Source of the DNA: Nitrospira sp.
GTDB taxonomy: Bacteria > Nitrospirota > Nitrospiria > Nitrospirales > Nitrospiraceae
DNA: 64,000 nt
Assembly: GCA_030123625.1 (NCBI GenBank)
Contig: CP126121.1
Location: 3,946,179-4,010,178 of the forward strand
Direction of reading: 5' to 3'
Below, one piece after another: positions 45,904 through 54,060 of this stretch. Positions within the stretch are counted from its first letter, which is position 1, and every line of letters starts with the position of its first letter. The position numbers and the translations under genes are program-made. The notes below the pieces were generated by a model, which saw only the letters and a list, made by a program, of their open reading frames with translations, did not search any database and was not told the origin of the DNA.

Positions 45904-46182
45904 TTATTTGAACCACTTTTTTGCACTTGGTCTACGATGAGGGCAACCTGGCCAACAACAGGGCCTACGCTTTCCTTTACGCAGGTCTGCACAAAAACGT
46001 TTCAAGTGTTCTTGTCGTGTCTCATCTTTCTTCACTATAGTCACCCAACAAACCCACTCATTGCGAGCGAGAGGTGTAAGTCTGTTCCAGAGTTGTAATA
46101 CATCGTGATTGGATTTGAGTACTGCTTGCAGATCTTTTGGTATTTTGTGAAAGAAGCTGGTGCTGATTACTTGAGCAGACAT
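45904..46182 (-). CDS. YdeI/OmpD-associated family protein
   Basis: The 92-aa product matches the C-terminal helical part of YdeI-like proteins. It has IPKDLQAVLKSNHDVLQLWN, LTPLARNEWVCWV, ETRQEHLKRF, and the hallmark end RRPCCWPGCPHRRPS. The family has been linked to bacteriocin or stress protection, with poor mechanistic evidence. ATG 46182 has AGGG 4 bases upstream and a promoter immediately ahead, so the leader is very short. It lies just outside the left direct repeat of the island and is AT-richer than nearby core genes. Confidence 0.75.
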   Translation of the reverse strand: MSAQVISTSFFHKIPKDLQAVLKSNHDVLQLWNRLTPLARNEWVCWVTIVKKDETRQEHLKRFCADLRKGKRRPCCWPGCPHRRPSAKKWFK

Positions 46183-46192
46183 AACACCCTAA

Positions 46193-46220
46193 ATTATACA
46201 GAATTGCTTGCCATTCACAA
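46193..46220 (-). promoter_or_regulatory. Putative sigma-70-type promoter of the YdeI-like gene
   Basis: On the minus strand TTGTGA (46215-46220) is followed after 16 bases by TATAAT (46193-46198), 10 bases before the ATG. The -10 box is perfect. Transcription would start almost at the start codon, so the transcript may be leaderless or nearly so. Confidence 0.5.
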
Positions 46221-46373
46221 CCATCGCACTTGGTCGTCCGCATTCGCTCACGATGCGCTTCATAACGACCCCATTTCACCTCCGATGCCAATCCAATTTT
46301 GGTGGAGATAGGAATCCGCAGTCGCGCTCACGGGGGTAGCTCATGCTCTTAATCAATGAGGGACACACCCATT

Positions 46374-46660
46374 GAAACACTTGATGTGTTTATCGGATCG
46401 CCAAGATCTATCTAAGGGCTCCGGGTCGAGCGAGCTCGGTATGGCGGAGAGGCGGGCATTCGAAGTCGCATTCGCTGAGCGCTCATGCTCCTACTGAGGG
46501 GGCCAGCCCCCTCGTATACTCCTCACGCGGGGGAACCTTTCCCCCGCGGACCCTCTTGTTCGAATCCCACTCTCTCTGTTGTTCTTTGGGTGTGGGTTGT
46601 TAGATAGGTGAGGTAAATTGAGCAGCAACGGCTGTTGGTATGGCGGAGAGGGGCAGCTTC
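46374..46660 (+). repeat. Left copy of a ~285-bp direct repeat (island edge, copy A)
   Basis: This segment and 50566-50850 run in parallel with scattered differences: GAAACACT, TCGCCAAGATC, GGCTCCGGGTCGAGCGAGCT, the tRNA-like palindrome, then TAAATTGAGCAG and GGCTGTTGGTATGGCGGAGAGG. At its right end it contains a degraded tRNA-Ser 3' end. It marks the left border of the AT-richer segment. The rest of 46183-46753 holds no gene. Confidence 0.7.
46443..46579 (+). repeat. tRNA-Ser-end-bounded palindromic element, copy A
   Basis: The unit starts GGCGGAGAGG-GGGCATTCGAA and ends TTGTTCGAATCCCACTCTCTC. These ends are inverted copies of one another and match the 3' end (T arm and acceptor) of the tRNA-Ser at 50838-50927. 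Inside lie two strong hairpins, GAGGGGGC..GCCCCCTC and CGGGGGAA..TTTCCCCCG. Copies B and C are at 50265-50404 and 50636-50776. Confidence 0.7.
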
Positions 46661-46753
46661 TCCCGTTGTTAAACCAAGCCTTCCGCTTTACTCTCCGCGC
46701 TGTTGCGTTGATTGCGTAACTTCGAATTGATCGTCATAAAGGACAGGTAATGC

Positions 46754-48034
46754 CTAACGCAACCGATTAAGACTACGATCAATCTCCCACATAACAACCG
46801 CTGTATGAAACACAACTCTTTGTGCATCTTCCCAGGTTAGCGCTTCGCCTTCTTTTGTTCCGCCGTGTTCTTGCCGCTGAACAAGATCAATCAAGGTCCC
46901 CCAGTAAGCGAGTAATGCATCGAGAAATGCACCGCCACTTTGCCCGAATGCGGACCGATGTTGATTTAATATCGTTCTCAGACGATGCACCGTTTTGGTC
47001 TTGTCCCTATCAAGATCCGCAGAAGGATGTTTCTCTACAAGCGCCGTGCAGAAGTCTTGAGCCACTTCTCGGCAAAGGTGACCGATGGTAGTCAGTTGAT
47101 TAGCCGAATCCTCGCCCCAGAGAGCTGCTTCAGCCTGTGTCCATTTTTGAAAGGCATCTTTGTACTGGCTTTTGAAATTGCTTGATCCTAGATATGAGCG
47201 GACCTGTTCCGAAATCCTCAATAGAGGTTCTCCCATCCGTCCGCGTAACCATTCGGCATATCGAAAGCCGAAGGAAGTTATCTGGAAAGTAAGAGATCCT
47301 TTCGAACTTCTACCAAGTCGCAAGATGTTGTCATCTCCTAAAGATTCTACGTCACCCTTTCCTACATTTAATCCTCCTGGTATGCCAGCATGTATCACAG
47401 ATGGCGGACGGTTCGTTGCCTCGCTTACAAAGAAGTGCCCTTTGTGTTCAAGTGAAACAGAATGATCGGCCTTCACTAACTCTAAAAGCAGGGATTTCTG
47501 ATGTTCAAGAAGATCAACCGACTCAAACTCAGCATTCCTTTGAGAAGATTCCCTTGCTTGCCACATATTAAGTTCTGCCAGAATTCTATCTCCAACAAAG
47601 ACTTCCATACGCTGAACCTTGTCTTCAATCGGCCTGAGTGTCACACGGTCAGGGTATCCTCCCCCTCTAAGCCGTCGGTCTATGTCTGCCATGCGGGTGT
47701 AGATTTTTTTTATACCAACTAAGAGGAGATCATAGATCTCCGGTAAGAGTAGGATTCCGTCCACCTCCCGCTCTTTTGCCATGGTAACAGCGGCACCTAT
47801 TTCACCAACGCAAAGGTGTTCTAGGAACGGTTCGATGTAGCCGTCCCAAAATACTGCACGTGGAGAGCCGTCAAACGAGATGCCTCCACAAACAATTTCT
47901 CTCCCATCAAAACGCTTCACGCGGAATGTCGGTCCGGCTGTCATGCAAGACCAAGGCGTAACCTGGTGTGTGATTAGCTCTTCAATGGCATCATTTATGC
48001 GCTTCTGGAATGTGGGATAGAGAGGAGTCGTCAT
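46754..48034 (-). CDS. Unknown 426-aa protein in the island
   Basis: A soluble protein with no signal peptide or membrane segment. An N-terminal half contains GYIEPFLEHLCVGEIGAAV and a charged helix (GIKKIYTRMADIDRRLRG). The middle has LLEHQKSLLLELV, resembling a winged-helix start, and the C-terminal 150 residues are helical with AQDFCTALVEKHPSADLDRDKT and LLAYWGTLIDLVQRQEHG. I do not recognise a family. It is encoded opposite to the two-gene cassette, with 113 bases between starts, so a shared regulatory region is possible. Base composition is AT-richer than the surrounding core genes, suggesting acquisition. Confidence 0.75.
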   Translation of the reverse strand: MTTPLYPTFQKRINDAIEELITHQVTPWSCMTAGPTFRVKRFDGREIVCGGISFDGSPRAVFWDGYIEPFLEHLCVGEIGAAVTMAKEREVDGILLLPEIYDLLLVGIKKIYTRMADIDRRLRGGGYPDRVTLRPIEDKVQRMEVFVGDRILAELNMWQARESSQRNAEFESVDLLEHQKSLLLELVKADHSVSLEHKGHFFVSEATNRPPSVIHAGIPGGLNVGKGDVESLGDDNILRLGRSSKGSLTFQITSFGFRYAEWLRGRMGEPLLRISEQVRSYLGSSNFKSQYKDAFQKWTQAEAALWGEDSANQLTTIGHLCREVAQDFCTALVEKHPSADLDRDKTKTVHRLRTILNQHRSAFGQSGGAFLDALLAYWGTLIDLVQRQEHGGTKEGEALTWEDAQRVVFHTAVVMWEIDRSLNRLR

Positions 48035-48147
48035 AGCCTTAGTGGCTCATTCTAGAAGGGGACGAACAAAGCCGCAACAGCCAGTTGTTAATGTTCTGGG
48101 TGGGGGCTACAATTCCGCGCAATAAACATCACCTTGAATGAGAACAC

Positions 48148-48906
48148 ATGAGCAAGACACCAAAAGGCAAACGAGTTTTGCAAGATCACAAGCAAATTGG
48201 AAAGAAGTTTATTCCGCCACTACTTCATTTAAGAAATGTTCAAACTGTTAAATGGCAATTACCAATCTTGCCTGAGCTTTTATGGCTTGCCATTCTTAAT
48301 TCAACATGTGGAACTCAAACTGGGGCAGAATTAGCAGTGGCACTAGCCTCAAGCGCAAGCAAATTTGTTCCGCAGAAATGGTTTGCTCCCGCCAGCGCAT
48401 ATGATTCACTTTTGAGCGGGCAGAAGACGGAAGTGCTTGAGGTGTTGAAGCAATCCAATAAACTTGGCGCGATTCAGTACGCCCTCAATGACCTCCTTTG
48501 GCTCTATCCCGCTTGTCCATTGGCTTTTCTATTTCCTTCTGGACCAACTGCTCCCGAAGATCCTAAGTCTGCACGAGAGGCTTTCAAGAGTGTACTGGAG
48601 GAACTTTACGACAGGGGAGGCCGAGCACCAATGTTGATGCAGGCCAATGCATTTTTCATTGGACTTTCAGTCGGACCAATGAGGATTGCGTCGGATATTT
48701 CATTGCCTAATTTCGCTGAAATTGAAAAGTATCCAACTACGACTGAATCCAGGCGTGCTGGCTCTGCGATTAGGGCAGCAATGATGGGACTCTTTGGTCC
48801 TAACTATGAAACAGCTAGCACATGGCCTCAATATTTCTGGAATAGAGGATTAGAAATTGAGCCATGCGATTTTGATTTAATTGAAAAGCAGAGCATTGTG
48901 AAATGA
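48148..48906 (+). CDS. Unknown 252-aa protein, first gene of the island cassette
   Basis: The frame starts at ATG 48148 and ends by overlapping the next gene by 4 bases (ATGA), typical of translational coupling. The protein is helical and hydrophobic-rich without a signal peptide: LPELLWLAILN, AVALASSASKFV, LLWLYPACPLAFLFPSG, and MLMQANAFFIGLSVGPMRI. The N-terminal 25 residues are basic. I do not recognise the family. The codon composition is clearly AT-rich compared with the core genes. The pairing with a DUF5677-like gene suggests that the two form one functional module. Confidence 0.75.
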   Translation: MSKTPKGKRVLQDHKQIGKKFIPPLLHLRNVQTVKWQLPILPELLWLAILNSTCGTQTGAELAVALASSASKFVPQKWFAPASAYDSLLSGQKTEVLEVLKQSNKLGAIQYALNDLLWLYPACPLAFLFPSGPTAPEDPKSAREAFKSVLEELYDRGGRAPMLMQANAFFIGLSVGPMRIASDISLPNFAEIEKYPTTTESRRAGSAIRAAMMGLFGPNYETASTWPQYFWNRGLEIEPCDFDLIEKQSIVK

Positions 48907-49721
48907 GCACTCAGGATCGAATTAACGAAGTGCTCGATAATTATATTAAGACAGTGCGGAATGATCTTCAAGCACTGTGGAAGCGCTGGCCATTAGATCT
49001 GACCAAAAAGGAAATGCATGAAGTCATTGGTGCATTACTGGCGCGACAGGTCAGCTTATCAACTCATCTAGCCATGTCTCCGGCAGCGTGGAACGGCCAC
49101 CTGGGCTCACTTATACTTCGATCGATGACGGATGCCCATATAACCCTTGCATGGATTTTGAAAGTTGATCCTTTGGACCGTTCTATAAAATTTATAGAGT
49201 ATGGCCTCGGACAGGCAAAGTTGCAGCTTGAACACGTAAAGAAACAGATAGAGGCTGAGGGTGGGGTAGTAAAGGACAATCCTACGGTTAAGGCTTTTGA
49301 AGGATGGATCAACGAGCAACGGCTCGCCGATTTGACTGAAGTGGACGTAGGCGCATGGTCAGGGCTGGACACTCGAAAAATGGCTGAAGAAGCCGGATGC
49401 ATAGATTTGTATCACTACGCGTACGCACCCTTTAGTGCCTCTGTACACAATACGTGGCATCATATTGCGGTTTACAATCTTCAGTTTTGTCCGAACCCGT
49501 TACATCGTTATCATAGGATTCCAATTGATCGAGTGATTTCTCCAGACTTAGATTTTGTCTATCGAGCGGCTAGGTATGTTGAAAAGTCATTCAAACTTTT
49601 CACAGAGAAGATAGGAATCGGTCTAGAGGGAAAATCAGCATATCAAAACTTCTGTGAAGCAATGGATGCGTTAGTTGATGCGGTTGACACATCTGAGACC
49701 GGCGACCATAATACGAAATAG
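48903..49721 (+). CDS. DUF5677-like protein, second gene of the island cassette
   Basis: A 272-aa all-helical protein. It has GSLILRSMTDAHITLAWIL, LGQAKLQLEHVKKQIEAE, and the conserved YHYAYAPFSASVHNTWHHIAVYN block, which carries several His and Tyr residues. This layout, with a helical bundle and a late S-x-x-H-x-x-W-x-x-H motif, is that of DUF5677 proteins, which are found on mobile or defence-rich DNA but have no assigned activity. The His residues could bind metal or nucleotide; that is inference. It starts within the end of the previous gene. Confidence 0.72.
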   Translation: MSTQDRINEVLDNYIKTVRNDLQALWKRWPLDLTKKEMHEVIGALLARQVSLSTHLAMSPAAWNGHLGSLILRSMTDAHITLAWILKVDPLDRSIKFIEYGLGQAKLQLEHVKKQIEAEGGVVKDNPTVKAFEGWINEQRLADLTEVDVGAWSGLDTRKMAEEAGCIDLYHYAYAPFSASVHNTWHHIAVYNLQFCPNPLHRYHRIPIDRVISPDLDFVYRAARYVEKSFKLFTEKIGIGLEGKSAYQNFCEAMDALVDAVDTSETGDHNTK

Positions 49722-49822
49722 ATTGTATGTTATTATTATGTTATATACCTAAATTCATGTTCTACATGAGATAATTTTCCTCTTCCCTTTTTTCAATACC
49801 TCCTATATAAGAGCCTATCGGT

Positions 49823-50048
49823 TGATCGAGTTCTCGATCAGCCAGGTTCCAAATCAGGAGGAGCCCGGTGCGGTGTCTCGGGCGGACTGAGGAGGATGGG
49901 GTTACGCGAGCAGGTGGCCTCTCGGTGAGGTCACGATCCTACCAGTGGTAGGAGATACGCCGGTAGCTTCCAGCGGCCACGGTGTGGACGCCCTGTAGCA
50001 GAAAACACATTGGGTGTTTTCGTATGGAGGTTGCTCGTGGCCTTTTTT
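49823..50048 (+). ncRNA. Candidate structured RNA with intrinsic terminator
   Basis: Directly after the cassette, a non-coding tract holds a series of perfect stems: TGATCGAG-TT-CTCGATCA (49823-49840), GCCTC-TCGGT-GAGGT (49917-49931), TCCTACC-AGT-GGTAGGA (49937-49953) and AAAACAC-ATTGG-GTGTTTT (50002-50020). A final GGCCACG (49975-49981) pairs with CGTGGCC (50036-50042), which is followed by six T. It does not match RNase P, tmRNA or SRP RNA motifs. An upstream AT-rich stretch (49720-49820) could be a promoter. Boundaries and function are unproven. Confidence 0.5.
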
Positions 50049-50052
50049 ATTT
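50036..50052 (+). terminator. Intrinsic terminator of the candidate RNA
   Basis: CGTGGCC closes a stem with GGCCACG at 49975-49981 (enclosing an inner hairpin) and is followed by TTTTTTATTTTT. Confidence 0.55.
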
Positions 50053-50077
50053 TTAAATCCCTGACAACGAATCAACT

Positions 50078-50125
50078 GAAAGCGGATAACTGCCCCGTAT
50101 CTCACGGCGCGTTTTATCCGCTTTC
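50078..50125 (+). repeat. Perfect 12-bp inverted repeat
   Basis: GAAAGCGGATAA (50078-50089) and TTATCCGCTTTC (50114-50125) form a 12-bp stem with a 24-base loop. It lies just after the candidate RNA. It may be a second terminator or a protein-binding site. Confidence 0.5.
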
Positions 50126-50264
50126 TGTGTTTACCACTCTGAGGTGGAAGATCTTCCCAGCCTCGCTGAATCCCTTCGAGAGACAGCGAGGACAGGAATA
50201 AGAGATTAATGCGCCGGGATTCTAGAGAGGACTATTCAGAATATCAGTTGCGGTAAACAGGGGT

Positions 50265-50404
50265 GGCGGAGAGGGTGGGCATTCGAAGTCGCGTTCGCCG
50301 AGGCGCTCACGCTCTTACTGAGGGGGCCAAGCCCCCTCGTATGCTCCCCACGCGGGGGAACCTTTCCCCGCGGACCCTCTTGTTCGAATCCCACTCTCTC
50401 TCTG
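50265..50404 (+). repeat. tRNA-Ser-end-bounded palindromic element, copy B
   Basis: The same core as copy A: GGCGGAGAGGGTGGGCATTCGAA at the start, GAGGGGGCCAAGCCCCCTC inside, and TTCGAATCCCACTCTCTC at the end. The downstream tail (GTTGTTAGGGCGATGGGTTTTGG) is shared with copy C. The left context (CAGTTGCGGTAAACAG) differs from A and C. Confidence 0.7.
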
Positions 50405-50565
50405 TTGTTAGGGCGATGGGTTTTGGATCGGTCAGGAAATTGAGCGGACACAGCTGTTGGTACAGGGTGGGCTGGACACTGAAGGTATTTATCCGCCGGC
50501 AATAATGAAGAGAGGCTGCGGCTGGTGAGCCGGCGGTACACACGAAGTGCGGTTGTGAATTTGAA

Positions 50566-50927
<362 letters not shown>

Positions 50928-51006
50928 GTTATGGCAGATCGTCGGCTGGTTTGATTATCGAGCAGGCGAGGACAACATGCTCGATGGTGTGCCGAGCTTA
51001 CCGTGG

Positions 51007-52221
51007 TCAATGCAGTTTTGCAATGGCTTCACGTGGCGCAGTCGAAGGGGGAAACGACAATTCGGTCAGCTCCGCGCTTTCTACTCCTCGTTTGACCAAG
51101 GCGGAGACATCAATCAGGCGTTCGACTTTTTGCACATCATCAAGGCGAGTTTTGGTGCTTGGATGGGGAGGCACAAATAATTTACAACAATCCTGGTCCG
51201 GCTCTATCGACGTCTCGTAGGTGCCGAGACGTCTGGCTTCGTCGATGATCTCGCGTTTGTCCATGCCGATCAGCGGCCGGAGGATCGGCAGCTCCGCTGC
51301 TTCTTCAATCGCACACAAATTCTGAGGTGTTTGTGAGGCTACTTGACCTAGGCTATCGCCGGTCACTAAGGCCCAGCACTGCTCTTTTCTCGCCAACTCC
51401 TCGGCGATTCGGATCATCATCCGCCTGTACAGTACGATGCGGAACGGGGTCGGTGCGTTCAGAATGATCTCCCGCTGGATTTCCCCAAAAGGAATCACAT
51501 AGAGACGTGAATCGTATTGAAAGGTCGTGAGATGCCGTACAAGTTCGTGAACCTTTTCCTCCGAGGCACGGCTGACCAACGGCCGCCCAGAAAAGTGAAT
51601 GAAAGAAGCAAGGCAGCCGCGCTTTATTATGCGATAGGCGGCCACGGGTGAGTCGATTCCCCCCGAAATCAGGCAGGCGATCCTTCCACTTACGCCGACC
51701 GGCATGCCGCCGGGACCTTCGATCTTTTCCGCCGAGCAAAACACCTCTTTTGACAGGAGTTCGACATAAATGGTCAAATCAGGATTCTTCAAGCTGACTT
51801 TCTTTCCGGTTCTGCCGCAGACTGCCGCCCCGAGCGCTTTTTCGATATCCATTGAAGTCAAGGGCAGCCGTTTATCGGCCCGTCTCGCTGTGACCCTGAA
51901 CGTGGTAAAGGATTGCGATTCAATCTCTTCGAGGACGGCCGTTGTGAGCGAATCCAGGTTGGGAACAGCTACGTCGAGGGGAACAATCCGGCCGAGTAAA
52001 AAGTTGGCGATCCCGCATACACGCCTGAGTCGGTCTTGGACCACCTCGAGGGAGACTTCGGAGGGAAGTTGGATGCGGATTCGACTGTGGAGGTTCTCAA
52101 CCCGCCGGATTCCGACATCCTTGAGAGCGGTCCGAATGTTCTTCATGAGGCATTGCTCGAAGTAGTTTCGATTGTGTCCTTTAAGAGCCAGCTCATGGTA
52201 ATGGACGATGACACAACGCAT
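51007..52221 (-). CDS. thiI: tRNA 4-thiouridine synthase ThiI
   Basis: A 404-aa protein. An N-terminal ferredoxin-like and THUMP domain (HYHELALKGHNRNYFEQCL to about residue 165) is followed by a PP-loop ATPase domain with SGGIDSPVAAYRI and GDSLGQVASQTPQNL. The C-terminal rhodanese domain of the E. coli enzyme is absent, as in many bacteria, so sulfur transfer must use another cysteine or protein. It makes s4U8 in tRNA and may donate sulfur for thiamine. It lies about 80 bases from the tRNA-Ser gene on the same strand. Confidence 0.94.
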   Translation of the reverse strand: MRCVIVHYHELALKGHNRNYFEQCLMKNIRTALKDVGIRRVENLHSRIRIQLPSEVSLEVVQDRLRRVCGIANFLLGRIVPLDVAVPNLDSLTTAVLEEIESQSFTTFRVTARRADKRLPLTSMDIEKALGAAVCGRTGKKVSLKNPDLTIYVELLSKEVFCSAEKIEGPGGMPVGVSGRIACLISGGIDSPVAAYRIIKRGCLASFIHFSGRPLVSRASEEKVHELVRHLTTFQYDSRLYVIPFGEIQREIILNAPTPFRIVLYRRMMIRIAEELARKEQCWALVTGDSLGQVASQTPQNLCAIEEAAELPILRPLIGMDKREIIDEARRLGTYETSIEPDQDCCKLFVPPHPSTKTRLDDVQKVERLIDVSALVKRGVESAELTELSFPPSTAPREAIAKLH

Positions 52222-52282
52222 GCTGGAGATAGGCTAAGGTCGAGGTTAAGGTCTTTCTTTCCGCGAGAGCTGCGCCTAAGCC

Positions 52283-53206
52283 TCAACCTTGGCCTGAAGC
52301 TTCTAGGAACCGCTCGGCGTCGATTGCAGCCATGCAGCCGGTACCGGCTGCGGTAACGGCTTGGCGATAATGAGGGTCTTGCACATCCCCGGCTGCAAAT
52401 ACACCGGGAATATCGGTGGCTGTTCCATGATTCGTCAAAAGATAGCCGGCGCCATCCATTCTCAACTGACCGGTGAAGAGCGCGGTGTTGGGGCGGTGGC
52501 CGATCGCCAAAAAGAATCCGGCACAGGGCAAGTCCCAGACTTTTCCGGTGACGACATTTCTGATGCGGACACCGGTCACGACATCCTGTCCAAGCACGTC
52601 TTCGATGACACTGTTCCAGACAAAATCAATTTTTTCATTTTTCATGGCCCGGTCTTGCATGATTTTGGAAGCGCGAAGCTTGTCACGACGATGAACAATC
52701 GACACTTTGGTGGCGAACTTGGCGAGAAATATCGCTTCCTCCATCGCACTGTCTCCGCCGCCTACGACCACCAGTTCCTTCCCTTTGAAGAAAAATCCAT
52801 CGCAGGTCGCGCAGCTTGAAACACCATGGCCCCATAATCGTTTTTCGTTCGAGAGACCGAGTGTGATCGGAGACGCGCCGGTCGCGATGATCAAACTCTT
52901 GGTTGCAAGGGATTCCTCCCCATCGACAATGACTGTAAAAGGCCGAGACCGGAGATCCACCGAGGTGGCATCTCCGGTTTTGAAGACCGTTCCGAACCGC
53001 TCTGCTTGAAATCGCATCTCCTTCATTAACTCCGGCCCCATGATGCCCTTTGCGAAACCAGGGTAGTTTTCGACTTCCGTGGTCGTCGTGAGCTGACCGC
53101 CTGCTTGCCACCCTTCGATCAGGAGAGGAGCCAGATTTGCCCGGGCAGCATAGACGGCCGCGGTGAGCCCTGCCGGCCCCGATCCGATGATAACGACATT
53201 GTGCAT
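52283..53206 (-). CDS. trxB: Thioredoxin-disulfide reductase
   Basis: A 307-aa flavoprotein. FAD binding is at IIGSGPAGLTAAVYAARANL. The redox-active disulfide is CATC in SCATCDGFF, the NADPH motif is VVGGGDSAMEEAIFL, and the second FAD motif is GVFAAGDVQD. It reduces thioredoxin with NADPH in the cytosol. It lies 61 bases upstream of thiI on the same strand. Both deal with thiol chemistry, but cotranscription is not shown. Confidence 0.97.
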   Translation of the reverse strand: MHNVVIIGSGPAGLTAAVYAARANLAPLLIEGWQAGGQLTTTTEVENYPGFAKGIMGPELMKEMRFQAERFGTVFKTGDATSVDLRSRPFTVIVDGEESLATKSLIIATGASPITLGLSNEKRLWGHGVSSCATCDGFFFKGKELVVVGGGDSAMEEAIFLAKFATKVSIVHRRDKLRASKIMQDRAMKNEKIDFVWNSVIEDVLGQDVVTGVRIRNVVTGKVWDLPCAGFFLAIGHRPNTALFTGQLRMDGAGYLLTNHGTATDIPGVFAAGDVQDPHYRQAVTAAGTGCMAAIDAERFLEASGQG

Positions 53207-53388
53207 GTCGGTTTGACTCTATCACAGCGTGAGAGCTGAAAGTAGAAGGTTATCAGCCCGCATTATTCATGACAGCAGTGATAGGCAGCTTGCGCAACCA
53301 GATCGATGGAGGATCGTCGGGATCAATCGGCATAACCGTCATACATAGCGTAGACAGGAAAAAGTCTAGTGACGCATAAGAACGCCGG

Positions 53389-53991
53389 TCAACGAAGAGT
53401 CCGGAGGTCTTCCAGAAGCTTGAAGACCTCTCCGGCAAGCCGTTTCCGATCCTTCGTGCCATCCAGAATATAATGTGCCAGACGGCGTTTCTTTGCCAGG
53501 GGCAGCTGGTTTCTGATGCGACGCAGTGCTTCGGATCGTGAGAGGCCATTTCGTTTTCTGAGGCGGGCGATCTGGGTGTCTCGATCAGCGGTCACGACAA
53601 TGATCTTATCCACACGTTTGTCGATACCGGCTTCGAAGAGTAACGGGACATCGTAGATCACGATCGCTTTGGAGTCGTTCTTTTCGGCTCGTTTGGCCAG
53701 CTTGGTTTGTTCGCGCGCGACGCGTGGATGAATGATCCGTTCGAGGCGGCGCAGGTTCTTTTTGTCGTGAAAGACGATCGCACCCAGAGCATGACGGTCG
53801 ATGGTGCGATCGGGATGCAAGATACCCCTCCCGAACGTCCTGACAATTTCCCGCCACGCCGGTTTGCCTGGTTGAACGACTTCACGCGCCAATTCATCGG
53901 CATCGATTACGATGGCACCGCATTGCCCGAACATCTTCGCAACGGTGCTTTTCCCGGTTGCCACGCCTCCGGTTAAGCCGACAAGCATCAT
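53389..53991 (-). CDS. coaE: Dephospho-CoA kinase
   Basis: About 200 aa from ATG 53991. The P-loop is GLTGGVATGKSTVAKMF, followed by DADELAREVVQPGKPAW, HPRVAREQ, and YDVPLLFEAGID. It phosphorylates dephospho-CoA to CoA, the last step of the pathway that coaX (in this window) begins. A Met at 54009 would add six residues, and no strong ribosome site separates the options. The interval to trxB (53207-53388) shows no gene. Confidence 0.95.
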   Translation of the reverse strand: MMLVGLTGGVATGKSTVAKMFGQCGAIVIDADELAREVVQPGKPAWREIVRTFGRGILHPDRTIDRHALGAIVFHDKKNLRRLERIIHPRVAREQTKLAKRAEKNDSKAIVIYDVPLLFEAGIDKRVDKIIVVTADRDTQIARLRKRNGLSRSEALRRIRNQLPLAKKRRLAHYILDGTKDRKRLAGEVFKLLEDLRTLR

Positions 53992-54060
53992 GGCGGCGGA
54001 GCATACCATGCGTCTTGCTCTACAACAAAGCGCGATTGACAGGATTGACTGTGGGCTTGT

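Noticed and set aside
49823..50048. RNase P, tmRNA or SRP RNA
   Set aside because: Their conserved sequence motifs are absent; only generic stems and a terminator are seen.
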